A stretch of 32,267 nt of DNA from Gammaproteobacteria bacterium (GTDB lineage Bacteria > Pseudomonadota > Gammaproteobacteria > CAMYNG01): the NCBI GenBank assembly GCA_011051615.1, contig DRKU01000063.1, positions 1-32,267 of the forward strand, written 5' to 3'. The notes beneath the pieces were generated by a model, which saw only the letters and a list, made by a program, of their open reading frames with translations, did not search any database and had not been told where the DNA came from. Made by a program: the position numbers and the translations under genes. Positions within the stretch are counted from its first letter, which is position 1. Each line of letters starts with the position of its first letter. This document shows positions 18,977 through 26,906 of this stretch, in pieces.

Positions 18977-19558
18977 ATGTTGCCCGTTCTGTTCAACCTG
19001 CCGCGGCGTATCGTCAGCCGCGTGAGCCATTTTTTTGCCCGCATGGGCTGGGAATTCTGGCTCAGCAATGCCGTAGTCCTGGCGTCCACGGTGCTCGGCG
19101 TATTCCTCGCCGCACGTGCCGGGCTGGAGACGGCGGTCGAGTTCGAGGCCATCCGTGCCGATCGCGACAATTATTACCTGCGCCAGTCGGTGCGCGAAGA
19201 AGTGCGTTACAACCTGGAAGTGGCGGAGACCATTCTCGCCTTCGCCAAACGCTCGGGAACCTATCGACATAACATCGAAGGCATCCCGAAGTTCAAGTAT
19301 TTCATCATGGAAACGCTGAAGGAGTCACCCTCTACGCTGGCGACCCCGACGCGTATCTTGCTCGGCGTGCAGTATTTCTATGACGACGTGAACGACATTC
19401 TTGATCGTACCCATTCCCGCTATCACAGCGTGCCACGCATGCAGAAACTGCTGCGTCAGCGTATCGACAGGTTCAAAAAGGAGATCCTGCCGCTGATGGA
19501 TGATGACCTGGCGCGCCTGCGCAAGCGGCTCCACACGGCCGGTGTGGCACTTGAGTAA
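18977..19558 (+). CDS. Small membrane-anchored protein of unknown function
   Basis: One N-terminal hydrophobic segment (WLSNAVVLASTVLGVFLAARAG) then a charged, probably helical domain; same strand, 41 bp after dctP. Confidence 0.75.
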   Translation: MLPVLFNLPRRIVSRVSHFFARMGWEFWLSNAVVLASTVLGVFLAARAGLETAVEFEAIRADRDNYYLRQSVREEVRYNLEVAETILAFAKRSGTYRHNIEGIPKFKYFIMETLKESPSTLATPTRILLGVQYFYDDVNDILDRTHSRYHSVPRMQKLLRQRIDRFKKEILPLMDDDLARLRKRLHTAGVALE

Positions 19559-19609
19559 GCGGGGAGTGATCGGCCTGCGCGGCAGGAAACACGGCGACCG
19601 AAAAGCAGC

Positions 19610-19634
19610 GACCCCGCCAGCAGGCGGGGTCTTT
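19610..19634. terminator. Intergenic terminator-like hairpin between convergent genes
   Basis: GACCCCGCC-AGCA-GGCGGGGTC followed by TTTAC; 9-bp perfect GC-rich stem. Confidence 0.75.
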
Positions 19635-19660
19635 ACGATCGTTCAAATAACCATGTGTAT

Positions 19661-20254
19661 TCAGGGGAAGATATAACCGATCAGAAAACCCAGGCTGTTG
19701 CCATCGGCGGAGACACCACCGGTCTCGTAGTCGATGATGGTGTACTTGAGGCCGAAATAGCCCTGATTGTTGAACATGTAGTCCCACTCGCCCACGAAAC
19801 CCAGCGCATCATCGAAGCTCACCACCGTCGGCAGGAAACCGGCAATATCGATCTCGAGATCCGGGCTGAGGTGGTAGGTGAGTCCCACGCCCAGACGTGA
19901 ACGGCCGTCGAGGAAGAAATATTTACCTTCAAGTACGGTCCGAGACCAGTCCACGGTACCATTGACCGCGGTAATGCCGTCGAAGCGGTAGCCGATGGTG
20001 AACTGGATCTCCTGGTTGGGTGCCGTGGTCTTGACGAAGCCGACATTGAAATCCACCAGTCCGCCCGTTTCGATAGTTTCGCTGGTGCCGCCGACAAACT
20101 GTACCGTGGCCAGATCGTCACCGCCCACATAGAGGCCCAGTTCGATGATCGGACGCAAGGCGTCACCCTGACTGGAAGAAAACTGGTCAGCGGCCAGCGC
20201 GACATTTCCCCACGTGAGTGCCAGGGCACAAATTGCATACTGGATGATTTTCAT
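19661..20254 (-). CDS. Predicted small outer-membrane beta-barrel protein, paralog of the 20409-20993 gene
   Basis: MKIIQYAICALALTWGNVALAADQ signal peptide; alternating beta-strand pattern; terminal GYIFP. Shares PIIELGxYxGxxDLxxxxFVxGTxExxExGGLxDFNxG with the next gene. Confidence 0.8.
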   Translation of the reverse strand: MKIIQYAICALALTWGNVALAADQFSSSQGDALRPIIELGLYVGGDDLATVQFVGGTSETIETGGLVDFNVGFVKTTAPNQEIQFTIGYRFDGITAVNGTVDWSRTVLEGKYFFLDGRSRLGVGLTYHLSPDLEIDIAGFLPTVVSFDDALGFVGEWDYMFNNQGYFGLKYTIIDYETGGVSADGNSLGFLIGYIFP

Positions 20255-20300
20255 CGTACTCTCCTTGCTGCCTGTATTTGTAATAGTGCTTCCGGGGACT

Positions 20301-20309
20301 ACTATACCA
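20301..20309 (-). promoter_or_regulatory. Extended -10 promoter candidate for the 19661-20254 gene
   Basis: Minus strand reads TGGTATAGT (TGnTATAAT-like), 47 bp upstream of the start codon. Confidence 0.4.
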
Positions 20310-20349
20310 TCAAGCAATTGCACCAGGCTGCAGGAATACGCTTACATCA

Positions 20350-20377
20350 TTATGACTATATCGTTGTGACTATGTGG
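20350..20377. repeat. Imperfect tandem 14-bp direct repeat upstream of the 19661-20254 gene
   Basis: TTATGACTATATCG / TTGTGACTATGTGG; 11 of 14 positions identical. Confidence 0.5.
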
Positions 20378-20408
20378 GTGGTATGTGGTGCATGGCAGGG
20401 TGTCGCGG

Positions 20409-20993
20409 CTAGCGGAAATTGAAGCCATAGACGAGGCCGATACTGCTGCCATCGATGGTGAAGTTGTCGGCCGTGTAGTCGATAAGCGTATACTTCAATC
20501 CGAAGTAGGTCTGCCGTGACATGTAGTCCCACTCGGCGACAGCACCCAGGGCATTGTCGAAATTGATCGTGGTGGCCGGATAGGCATCAAGATTGATCTC
20601 GAAATTCGGGTTCACATGGTAGCTCAGGCCCAGGCCCATGCGTGAGCGTCCGAGGCGATAGAAATACTTGCCTTCCACCACCCAGCGCGACCAGCTCACG
20701 TTGCCACGCGTGCCGTTGACGCCGTCGAAGCGAAAGCCCAGCGTGGCCTGCAATTCGTGGTGAGGGGAAAGCGACCTGACGGCACCGAGATTGAAGTCCA
20801 GCAGACCACCGGCCTCGACGTTTTCCGTGGTGCCGCTCACAAAGCGGGCGCTGGAAAGGTCTTCGGCGCCCAGGTAGAAACCCAGCTCGATAATGGGGCT
20901 GATCTTCGCGTCGCCGTTATTTTCGTCACCGGCAGCGGCAGAACTTCCCCAGGCCAGCACCAGGGCACAGAGAATCAGGCGGAGAAGTCGCAT
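20409..20993 (-). CDS. Predicted small outer-membrane beta-barrel protein, paralog of the 19661-20254 gene
   Basis: MRLLRLILCALVLAWGSSAAAGDENN signal peptide; conserved blocks with the neighbour (IIELGFYLGAEDLSSARFVSGTTENVEAGGLLDFNLG, GEWDYM/AEWDYM, YFGLKYTLIDY); ends YGFNFR. Confidence 0.8.
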   Translation of the reverse strand: MRLLRLILCALVLAWGSSAAAGDENNGDAKISPIIELGFYLGAEDLSSARFVSGTTENVEAGGLLDFNLGAVRSLSPHHELQATLGFRFDGVNGTRGNVSWSRWVVEGKYFYRLGRSRMGLGLSYHVNPNFEINLDAYPATTINFDNALGAVAEWDYMSRQTYFGLKYTLIDYTADNFTIDGSSIGLVYGFNFR

Positions 20994-21050
20994 GGGATTT
21001 TCCTCGGACACCATGTCATTTTCAGTGTCGCCAAACAGGTTCTATTATTT

Positions 21051-21059
21051 AGTGTAGCA
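21051..21059 (-). promoter_or_regulatory. Extended -10 promoter candidate for the 20409-20993 gene
   Basis: Minus strand reads TGCTACACT, 58 bp upstream of the start codon. Confidence 0.3.
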
Positions 21060-21184
21060 TCGACAGGATCAGGTGCGCCGCGGGAGAATGCAGTTAGTGC
21101 GGCCACGCATGCCGGCGACGCAGGTATCGGCGTCGATGTGCATGGGCGAATCGCGGTGGTTGGGAGACACTTACGCCGAGGCTT

Positions 21185-22345
21185 ATGAAACCGTCTGTTT
21201 TCGAAACTGTCGCCGGGCTGGCGCTGTTGCTGGCCCCGGCATGGCTGCAGGCCGCACCCACGGACGAGGCGCTGATGGGACCCCCCGATATTCCCGTGGA
21301 ATCCAACCTCACCGATAGCACCATCGACGACGAAGTGATAAGCCCTTCGCCGGTGCCTGGAGGGGGGGGCGAACTGCCCCCCGAGACGATCGCCACGCCA
21401 CCGGACGAAACCACGGCGACGGCTGATGACGGGGATGCAGAAGACGAAGACGCCGGTGTCGACATGGAGCCCGGAGACGCGCCGGCGGAAGAAGGAGGGT
21501 TTTTTTCCTTTCTCGATACGCCGCACGCGGCGGTCGCCGGTGGGCTCAACTGGCTGGCAAAGGGTATGGATGCCTTTTTCGCCAACGAGAAGGTCTTCTA
21601 CGACGCCACAGGCAGTTATATTCGCCTTACCTGGGACAATAGCTGGTCTGAAGGTGGTGAAGTGCACTCGGTGGGCAACCTCAAGCTCAAGCTCAAACTG
21701 CCGCGCACCCAGAAGAAACTGCGACTGGTGTTTGCCAGCGATCCCATCAAGGACCGGGACAATGTCGACCGCACGGTGCTGGAACAGCAACAGACTGATT
21801 CGGGACTGTTTGCCGGTGTGCAGGGCGAACTGGGAAAAGAGGAGGGCTGGCACTACAAACCCTCGCTGCACATCAAGTTGCGCACGCCGGTCGATTACCT
21901 GGTCCGCCTGCGTGCCGATCACCGTTTCCCGCTGGAAGACTGGACTATCTACTTCAGTGAGTCTGTCTACTGGTTTTATTCCACAGGAGCCGGTTCCGAT
22001 ACCCAGCTTGAGTTCGATCACCAGCTCGATGCCAACTCTGTCTTCCGGGCGGCGTTCTTCGCCCGCTGGACCGATGAGACCGATTATTTCACCCTGAGCG
22101 AAGTTGTTTCGCTCACCCACCGGCTTACCGATCGCCGCAGCCTGTCCTACCAGGCGGGGATCTACGGCCAGAGCCAGCCGGGTTTCCATGTCACCGACTA
22201 CCTGCTGCAATTGCGTTACCGGCAGCGTATTCACTCTGATTACCTGTTCATGGAACTGGTGCCCGAGATCCGCTACCGCAAGGATGCGGGTTTTCGCGCC
22301 GAGCATTCCCTGCTGCTGCGTATTGAAATGGTGTTCAATGGCTAA
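21185..22345 (+). CDS. Predicted outer-membrane beta-barrel protein with acidic low-complexity N-terminal region
   Basis: Signal peptide (LALLLAPAWLQAAP), acidic/Pro linker (ATADDGDAEDEDAGVDMEPGDAPAEEGG), then amphipathic strands ending LLLRIEMVFNG. Confidence 0.78.
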   Translation: MKPSVFETVAGLALLLAPAWLQAAPTDEALMGPPDIPVESNLTDSTIDDEVISPSPVPGGGGELPPETIATPPDETTATADDGDAEDEDAGVDMEPGDAPAEEGGFFSFLDTPHAAVAGGLNWLAKGMDAFFANEKVFYDATGSYIRLTWDNSWSEGGEVHSVGNLKLKLKLPRTQKKLRLVFASDPIKDRDNVDRTVLEQQQTDSGLFAGVQGELGKEEGWHYKPSLHIKLRTPVDYLVRLRADHRFPLEDWTIYFSESVYWFYSTGAGSDTQLEFDHQLDANSVFRAAFFARWTDETDYFTLSEVVSLTHRLTDRRSLSYQAGIYGQSQPGFHVTDYLLQLRYRQRIHSDYLFMELVPEIRYRKDAGFRAEHSLLLRIEMVFNG

Positions 22346-22982
22346 GGCGGGATCGGCAGTACGTGAAGTCGTCGTCCTCGTGCACGGCATCTGGATGACG
22401 GGCTTTGACATGCGCATGCTGGCGAAGCGCCTGCGCGGCTGTGGTTACGAGGTGCGAGTATTCTCCTATGCCAGCGTGCGTTGTACACCCGAGGAGAACG
22501 CCCGTCGGCTCGCCGAGTATGTCGATGGTATCGATGCCCCCGCCGTACACTTCGTCGCCCACAGTCTTGGTGGCATCGTGCTTCTGCACCTGTTCGACAA
22601 ATTTACGCTCCCCCGGCCCGGGCGTGTCGTGATGCTGGGGGTACCCGCCACCGGCAGCGCCGTGGGTCAGCGCGTGGTCCGTTCGCGCTGGTTGCGCCAC
22701 ATCGTCGGCAAGGCAGCGGTCAGGGGTGTGCTGGGTGACGCCCCCCGCTGGCATGGCGAGCATGAACTGGGTATCATCGCCGGCGATCGCTCCATGGGCA
22801 TGGGCTGGTTCATCCCCGGTGCACTGCGGGGTCCCAACGATGGCACGGTGCGGGTTGACGAAACGCAACTGCCCAACGCGACGGATCATCGCGTGGTGCA
22901 CGTGACGCACATCTGGCTGGTGCTCTCGCCATCGGTGGCGAAGATGGTGTGCCGGTTTCTACGCGAGGGCCGCTTTCCATAA
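22338..22982 (+). CDS. Alpha/beta-hydrolase (lipase/esterase-like), overlapping the upstream gene by 8 nt
   Basis: MAKAGSAVREVVVLVHGIWMTGFDM...VHFVAHSLGGIVLLHLFD (GHSLG-type nucleophile elbow, here AHSLG)...GPNDGTVRVDET; start chosen at 22338. Confidence 0.85.
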   Translation: MAKAGSAVREVVVLVHGIWMTGFDMRMLAKRLRGCGYEVRVFSYASVRCTPEENARRLAEYVDGIDAPAVHFVAHSLGGIVLLHLFDKFTLPRPGRVVMLGVPATGSAVGQRVVRSRWLRHIVGKAAVRGVLGDAPRWHGEHELGIIAGDRSMGMGWFIPGALRGPNDGTVRVDETQLPNATDHRVVHVTHIWLVLSPSVAKMVCRFLREGRFP

Positions 22983-23013
22983 AAAAGACCCGCCGATCCC
23001 GATGGGGGAACGG
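22980..23013 (-). terminator. Terminator candidate for the DUF2846 gene
   Basis: Minus strand CCGTTCCC-CCATC-GGGATCGG (one mismatch), then CGGGTC and a T-run. Confidence 0.4.
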
Positions 23014-23039
23014 CCGGCCCGTATCATTGCCAAGCGGGA

Positions 23040-23549
23040 TCAGCGGCTGGTATCGGGTGAACCGCCGCTGCCACTGGAGCTGGCAGGTATCGCGCTAGCA
23101 CCACCCAGCGGGGCGATCAGGCCGGACTCGTTGACACCTGCCATACCGGTTTGCGGGTCAACCACCTGCAGCAGGTTACGCGCCATCAGAAAGCCCAGTT
23201 TGACTTCCTGCCAGACGAAGTAGACGCCACCCGCGCGGGTGTCGAGCGTGACCTCCGAATCGTTTTCCGCAGAGCCACGAATGGTGTGCTTGCCCGGCGC
23301 CACGACCCAGCGAAAATAGGTCTCGGGGCCGGTCTGGCCCATGGGTTTGCCATCCAGGAACACATCCATGGCGATGGCGCCGCCAAAGGACTCGTTACGG
23401 TATAGATAGATGGTGGCCATCCCGGGTGTCGGCTTGAACTGCTTGGCGAGGCGGTCTTCCTCGGGCGGCGCCATGGGCACCGAGGCACAGCCACTGATCA
23501 GCAGTGCGAATAGAGCGATGGCGAGAAAGCGCATGGGAACGGTGTTCAT
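23040..23549 (-). CDS. DUF2846-like lipoprotein
   Basis: MNTVPMRFLAIALFALLISGCASVPMAPPEEDRLAKQFKPTPGMATIYLYRNESFGGAIAMDVFLDGKPMGQTGPETYFRWVVAPGKHTI...; lipobox LISGC. Confidence 0.8.
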   Translation of the reverse strand: MNTVPMRFLAIALFALLISGCASVPMAPPEEDRLAKQFKPTPGMATIYLYRNESFGGAIAMDVFLDGKPMGQTGPETYFRWVVAPGKHTIRGSAENDSEVTLDTRAGGVYFVWQEVKLGFLMARNLLQVVDPQTGMAGVNESGLIAPLGGASAIPASSSGSGGSPDTSR

Positions 23550-23563
23550 ATCGTACTCCTCAA

Positions 23564-23582
23564 CAATCTGATTATCATTAAT
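23564..23582 (-). promoter_or_regulatory. Fur-box-like sequence upstream of the DUF2846 gene
   Basis: Minus strand ATTAATGATAATCAGATTG; contiguous core TAATGATAATCA identical to the Fur consensus GATAATGATAATCATTATC, 13/19 overall by eye. Confidence 0.4.
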
Positions 23583-23649
23583 GGTAGCCGGGGGGCGGCG
23601 AAGGGTATCAGCCGGGTCAGTGCAATCCCCGACTGATTGTAGTGTATCG

Positions 23650-23671
23650 AAAAAATGTGTCCGCGGACACA
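23650..23671 (-). terminator. Rho-independent terminator after msrB
   Basis: Minus strand TGTGTCCGCGGACACA (perfect palindrome) followed by TTTTTT. Confidence 0.85.
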
Positions 23672-23682
23672 CGCGCCATGTA

Positions 23683-24072
23683 TCAACGCGGGCGCTTTTT
23701 CAGCGAGAGGGAATTGATACAGTAACGCAGGCCGGTGGGTGCGGGGCCGTCGGGGAAGACATGGCCGAGGTGGCAGCCACACCGGCGGCAGTGCACCTCC
23801 ACGCGCCGCATGCCGTGGCGCTCATCCACTTCTTCTTCAATATTGTCCGCCACCAGGGGTTGAAAAAAACTCGGCCAGCCGGTACCCGAATCAAACTTGG
23901 CCGCGGCGTCGAACAGGTCGGCACCACAACAGGCGCACAGGTAGATGCCATCAGTTTTGTCATTGCAGTATGCGCCGCTGAAGGGCGGTTCGGTGCCGCG
24001 CTCCCGGCAGACATGAAACTGTTCCGGGGTGAGTTTTTCTTTCCAGGTCTTGTCGGGGTTATTGCCGCTCAC
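23683..24072 (-). CDS. msrB: Peptide-methionine (R)-S-oxide reductase MsrB
   Basis: [27 protein letters not shown]...[36 protein letters not shown]; zinc CxxC motifs and catalytic RYCINS. Confidence 0.96.
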   Translation of the reverse strand: MSGNNPDKTWKEKLTPEQFHVCRERGTEPPFSGAYCNDKTDGIYLCACCGADLFDAAAKFDSGTGWPSFFQPLVADNIEEEVDERHGMRRVEVHCRRCGCHLGHVFPDGPAPTGLRYCINSLSLKKRPR

Positions 24073-24434
24073 AGTGTCTCTCGCGCCATGTCATTCTGGC
24101 TGTAGCATGGCCGGGTTCGCGCAAACGGCTCGCCTCGAGGCCTGAGTTGAAAAAAGTACCTTTGTCCGGCTTCCTTCGTAGCGACCGTCGGCCGCAGGGA
24201 TGACGTACATGGATGTAGTAATGTCGCGAGAGGGCAGGAGAAGGTGAGACCGGGAGGTCGAGAAGCTGGCCTGGGCCACGCCCGGAGCGACTGCGGCTGT
24301 CGAGCGTACAGGGACGTATTTACCGCGTGTCCGTAAACGCCGCCCCGGTGAGAGACAGGCAAATGATGTAATCCGTTGTTTCATGTGATCGGGGGTTTGG
24401 AACACGTATTTAGCATCCATAAGTTCATTCCTGA

Positions 24435-26000
24435 TCAGCTATTGTAGACCTGTTCAGGCAACCAGGTGGCCAGTTGCGGCCACAGGGCAAGCAGGATGAG
24501 GGCCAGTACCTGGATGGCGATGAAGGGCATGACGCCACGGTAGATCTGGGCCGTGGTCACTTCCGGCGGTGCCACGCCACGCAGGTAGAAGAGCGCGAAG
24601 CCGAACGGTGGTGTCAGGAACGAGGTCTGCAGGTTGATGGCGATCATGATGCCAAGCCACACGGGGTCGAGTCCCATGGCCAGCAGGATGGGTGCGACGA
24701 TGGGCACCACGACGAAGGTGATCTCGATGAAGTCGAGGATGAAGCCGAGCAGGAACATGATCAGCATGACCAGTATCACCGCTGTGACCACACCGCCCGG
24801 CATGTTGGAAAGAAAGTCGCGGATCAGATCGTCACCGCCAAAGCCACGAAACACCAGCGAGAACAGGGCGGCACCGATGAAGATGATGAACACCATGGCC
24901 GTCACGCGCGTGGTGGACTGTGCGACTTCGCGCAACACGGCCACGGTGAGCCTGGCGTGGCGACCGACGCGGACGAACGTCACCCCCATCATCGCCAGCG
25001 CCGCGATGAGCAGGGCCATGAAGACCTGCACCGGTGCGACGCCGGCGGGCCAGCCAGCCAGGCTCAGCAGCCACAGCACCACGCCGGGAAAGAACAGGAA
25101 GCGATAGCCAGCCCAGAAGCGGCGCGCATGGCGCTCATCAGTGAACCAGGTCAGCACCATGGCGCCCACCGCGCCCACCGAGGCCGCCTCGGTGGGCGTG
25201 GCCGCCCCCATCATGATGGAGCCCAGCACGGCGACGATGAGTGACAGTGGCGGCAGCAGTACCAGCAGGGCGCGGCGTAACAGTGCGCGGAGGCCGATGT
25301 TGCGCTCGCTGGCGGGGATCGCCGGCAGGGCTTCCGGGCGACGCCAGGCGACCAGCACCAGCCAGCCGATATACAGCGCAACCAGCAGCAGGCCGGGGAT
25401 GAGCGCACCGACGAAGAGATCCCCCACCGACACGGTCTCGGGCGCGAAGATCCCCTGCTCCAGTTGTGCCTGCTGGTAGGCCGAGGACAACACGTCGCCG
25501 AGCAGTACCAGCACGATGGAGGGCGGGATGATCTGGCCCAGTGTGCCGGAGGCGCAGATGGTGCCGGCGGAGACCGCCGGGTCATAGCCACGGCGCAGCA
25601 TGGTGGGCAGGGACAGCAGACCCATGGTCACTACCGTGGCGCCGACGATGCCGGTACTGGCGGCGAGCAGCATGCCCACCACGGTCACCGAGATCCCCAG
25701 GCCGCCGCGCAGCGGGCCGAACAGCATGGCCATGGTATCGAGCAGGTTCTCGGCAATGCGCGAGCGCTCCAGCATCACGCCCATGAAGACGAACAACGGC
25801 ACGGCGATGAGGGTGCCATTGGTCATGATGCCGTAGAGGCGGTTGGGGGTCGCGCCGAGGAAGGCGGCATCGAAACCGTCCAGCGACCAGCCCAGCAGGG
25901 CGAAGGCCAGCGCCGTGCCGCCGAGTGTGAAGGCGACGGGAAAGCCGGCCAGCAGCACCAGGCACAGGGTCAGGAACATCGCCAGCGCAAGCCATTCCAT
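24435..26000 (-). CDS. dctM: TRAP transporter large permease, DctM family
   Basis: Polytopic; PLFVFMGVMLERSRIAENLLDTMAMLFGPLRGGLGISVTVVGMLLAASTGIVGATVVTMGLLSLPTMLRRGYDPAVSAGTICASGTLGQIIPPSIVLVLLGD is typical of DctM. Confidence 0.95.
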   Translation of the reverse strand: MEWLALAMFLTLCLVLLAGFPVAFTLGGTALAFALLGWSLDGFDAAFLGATPNRLYGIMTNGTLIAVPLFVFMGVMLERSRIAENLLDTMAMLFGPLRGGLGISVTVVGMLLAASTGIVGATVVTMGLLSLPTMLRRGYDPAVSAGTICASGTLGQIIPPSIVLVLLGDVLSSAYQQAQLEQGIFAPETVSVGDLFVGALIPGLLLVALYIGWLVLVAWRRPEALPAIPASERNIGLRALLRRALLVLLPPLSLIVAVLGSIMMGAATPTEAASVGAVGAMVLTWFTDERHARRFWAGYRFLFFPGVVLWLLSLAGWPAGVAPVQVFMALLIAALAMMGVTFVRVGRHARLTVAVLREVAQSTTRVTAMVFIIFIGAALFSLVFRGFGGDDLIRDFLSNMPGGVVTAVILVMLIMFLLGFILDFIEITFVVVPIVAPILLAMGLDPVWLGIMIAINLQTSFLTPPFGFALFYLRGVAPPEVTTAQIYRGVMPFIAIQVLALILLALWPQLATWLPEQVYNS

Positions 26001-26004
26001 GGGA

Positions 26005-26592
26005 TCAGATCACCTCGTCATGCGGGGGATGCCCGCCGGGGGTGGCATCGGCGGGCAGGTGGCCGCGCAGCACCAGCACGCTGGTGAGCAGTTGCGCCAG
26101 TCCCTGCAGCAGCACCAGCGCCGGCATGATCAGCAGCAGGGTCTTGAGCAACCACACGCCGGGCAGACCCCCGGCCTCGGGCGAGGCCTCGTGCAGCGCC
26201 CACGAACTGGCCACGTAGTCCCAGCCGATGACGAAGATGAACACACACATGGGAACCAGCAGGAACAGGGTGCCGAGCAGGTCCACCCAGTGGCGGTGGC
26301 GGGGCGACATGCGCCGGTAGAAGATGTCCACGCGCACGTGGCCGTCCTGCCCGAGGGTCCAGGCCGCGCCGAGCAGGAAGACCAGGGCGTGCAACCAGGC
26401 AATGGACTCCTGCATGGCGATGAAACCGAGGTTGAAGCCGTAGCGCAACAGCACGACGAAGAAGGTGACGAGCACCATCAGCAGGGTGGCCCAGGCGACG
26501 CTGCGGCCCACCCAGGCATTGAAACGGGTCAGGGCATGGGCCAGGCGGGCCGGCCGGGGCGGGGGCGAGACGCTGTCGTCGTGCTGTGACAT
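26005..26592 (-). CDS. dctQ: TRAP transporter small permease, DctQ family
   Basis: MSQHDDSVSPPPRPARLAHALTRFNAWVGRSVAWATLLMVLVTFFVVLLRYGFNLGFIAMQESIAWLHALVFLLGAAWTLGQDGHVRVDIFY; directly upstream of dctM. Confidence 0.92.
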   Translation of the reverse strand: MSQHDDSVSPPPRPARLAHALTRFNAWVGRSVAWATLLMVLVTFFVVLLRYGFNLGFIAMQESIAWLHALVFLLGAAWTLGQDGHVRVDIFYRRMSPRHRHWVDLLGTLFLLVPMCVFIFVIGWDYVASSWALHEASPEAGGLPGVWLLKTLLLIMPALVLLQGLAQLLTSVLVLRGHLPADATPGGHPPHDEVI

Positions 26593-26711
26593 GGGCGGGT
26601 CCGGTTGGGGCACGGGGCGCGGGCTACGGTGATTTTTATGGTGGATGCCGGGCGGGGATTATAGCCAACCGGCGCGCAATGGGGAAAAGCCATGCCGTGA
26701 CGACGCCGGTC

Positions 26712-26720
26712 TTATGCACA
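26712..26720 (+). promoter_or_regulatory. DnaA-box match TTATGCACA
   Basis: Fits the TTWTNCACA DnaA-box consensus. Confidence 0.55.
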
Positions 26721-26729
26721 GGCTTTGCA

Positions 26730-26742
26730 AATCAATACCTTA
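26730..26742 (+). promoter_or_regulatory. IHF-site match AATCAATACCTTA
   Basis: Exact fit to WATCAANNNNTTR. Confidence 0.5.
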
Positions 26743-26885
26743 TTACTGATTTATTACACCGAGGCGCATTTGACGCAGTAAAAATAACACAACCTGTTGT
26801 TTTCAAAAGAATTATATTTGGCGAAATTGCCGGCGGTCACCGCTGGCGCGGGCGGGTCGCGTCCCCCTGCCGGTGGCGGGCCACT

Positions 26886-26906
26886 TCATCCACATACTTA
26901 TCCACA
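26886..26906 (+). promoter_or_regulatory. Two tandem DnaA-box-like sequences (TCATCCACA, one mismatch; TTATCCACA, perfect)
   Basis: TCATCCACAtacTTATCCACA; same orientation, 12 nt start-to-start. Confidence 0.6.

Noticed and set aside
20975-22417. 480-aa minus ORF opposite the beta-barrel gene
   Set aside because: Antisense shadow of 21185-22345; low-complexity composition and no recognisable domain.
24474-26589. Long plus-strand ORFs opposite dctM/dctQ (e.g. 24474-25244, 25464-26087, 25843-26589)
   Set aside because: Extreme His/Gln/Glu/Gly/Asp-rich antisense translations of transmembrane permease genes.
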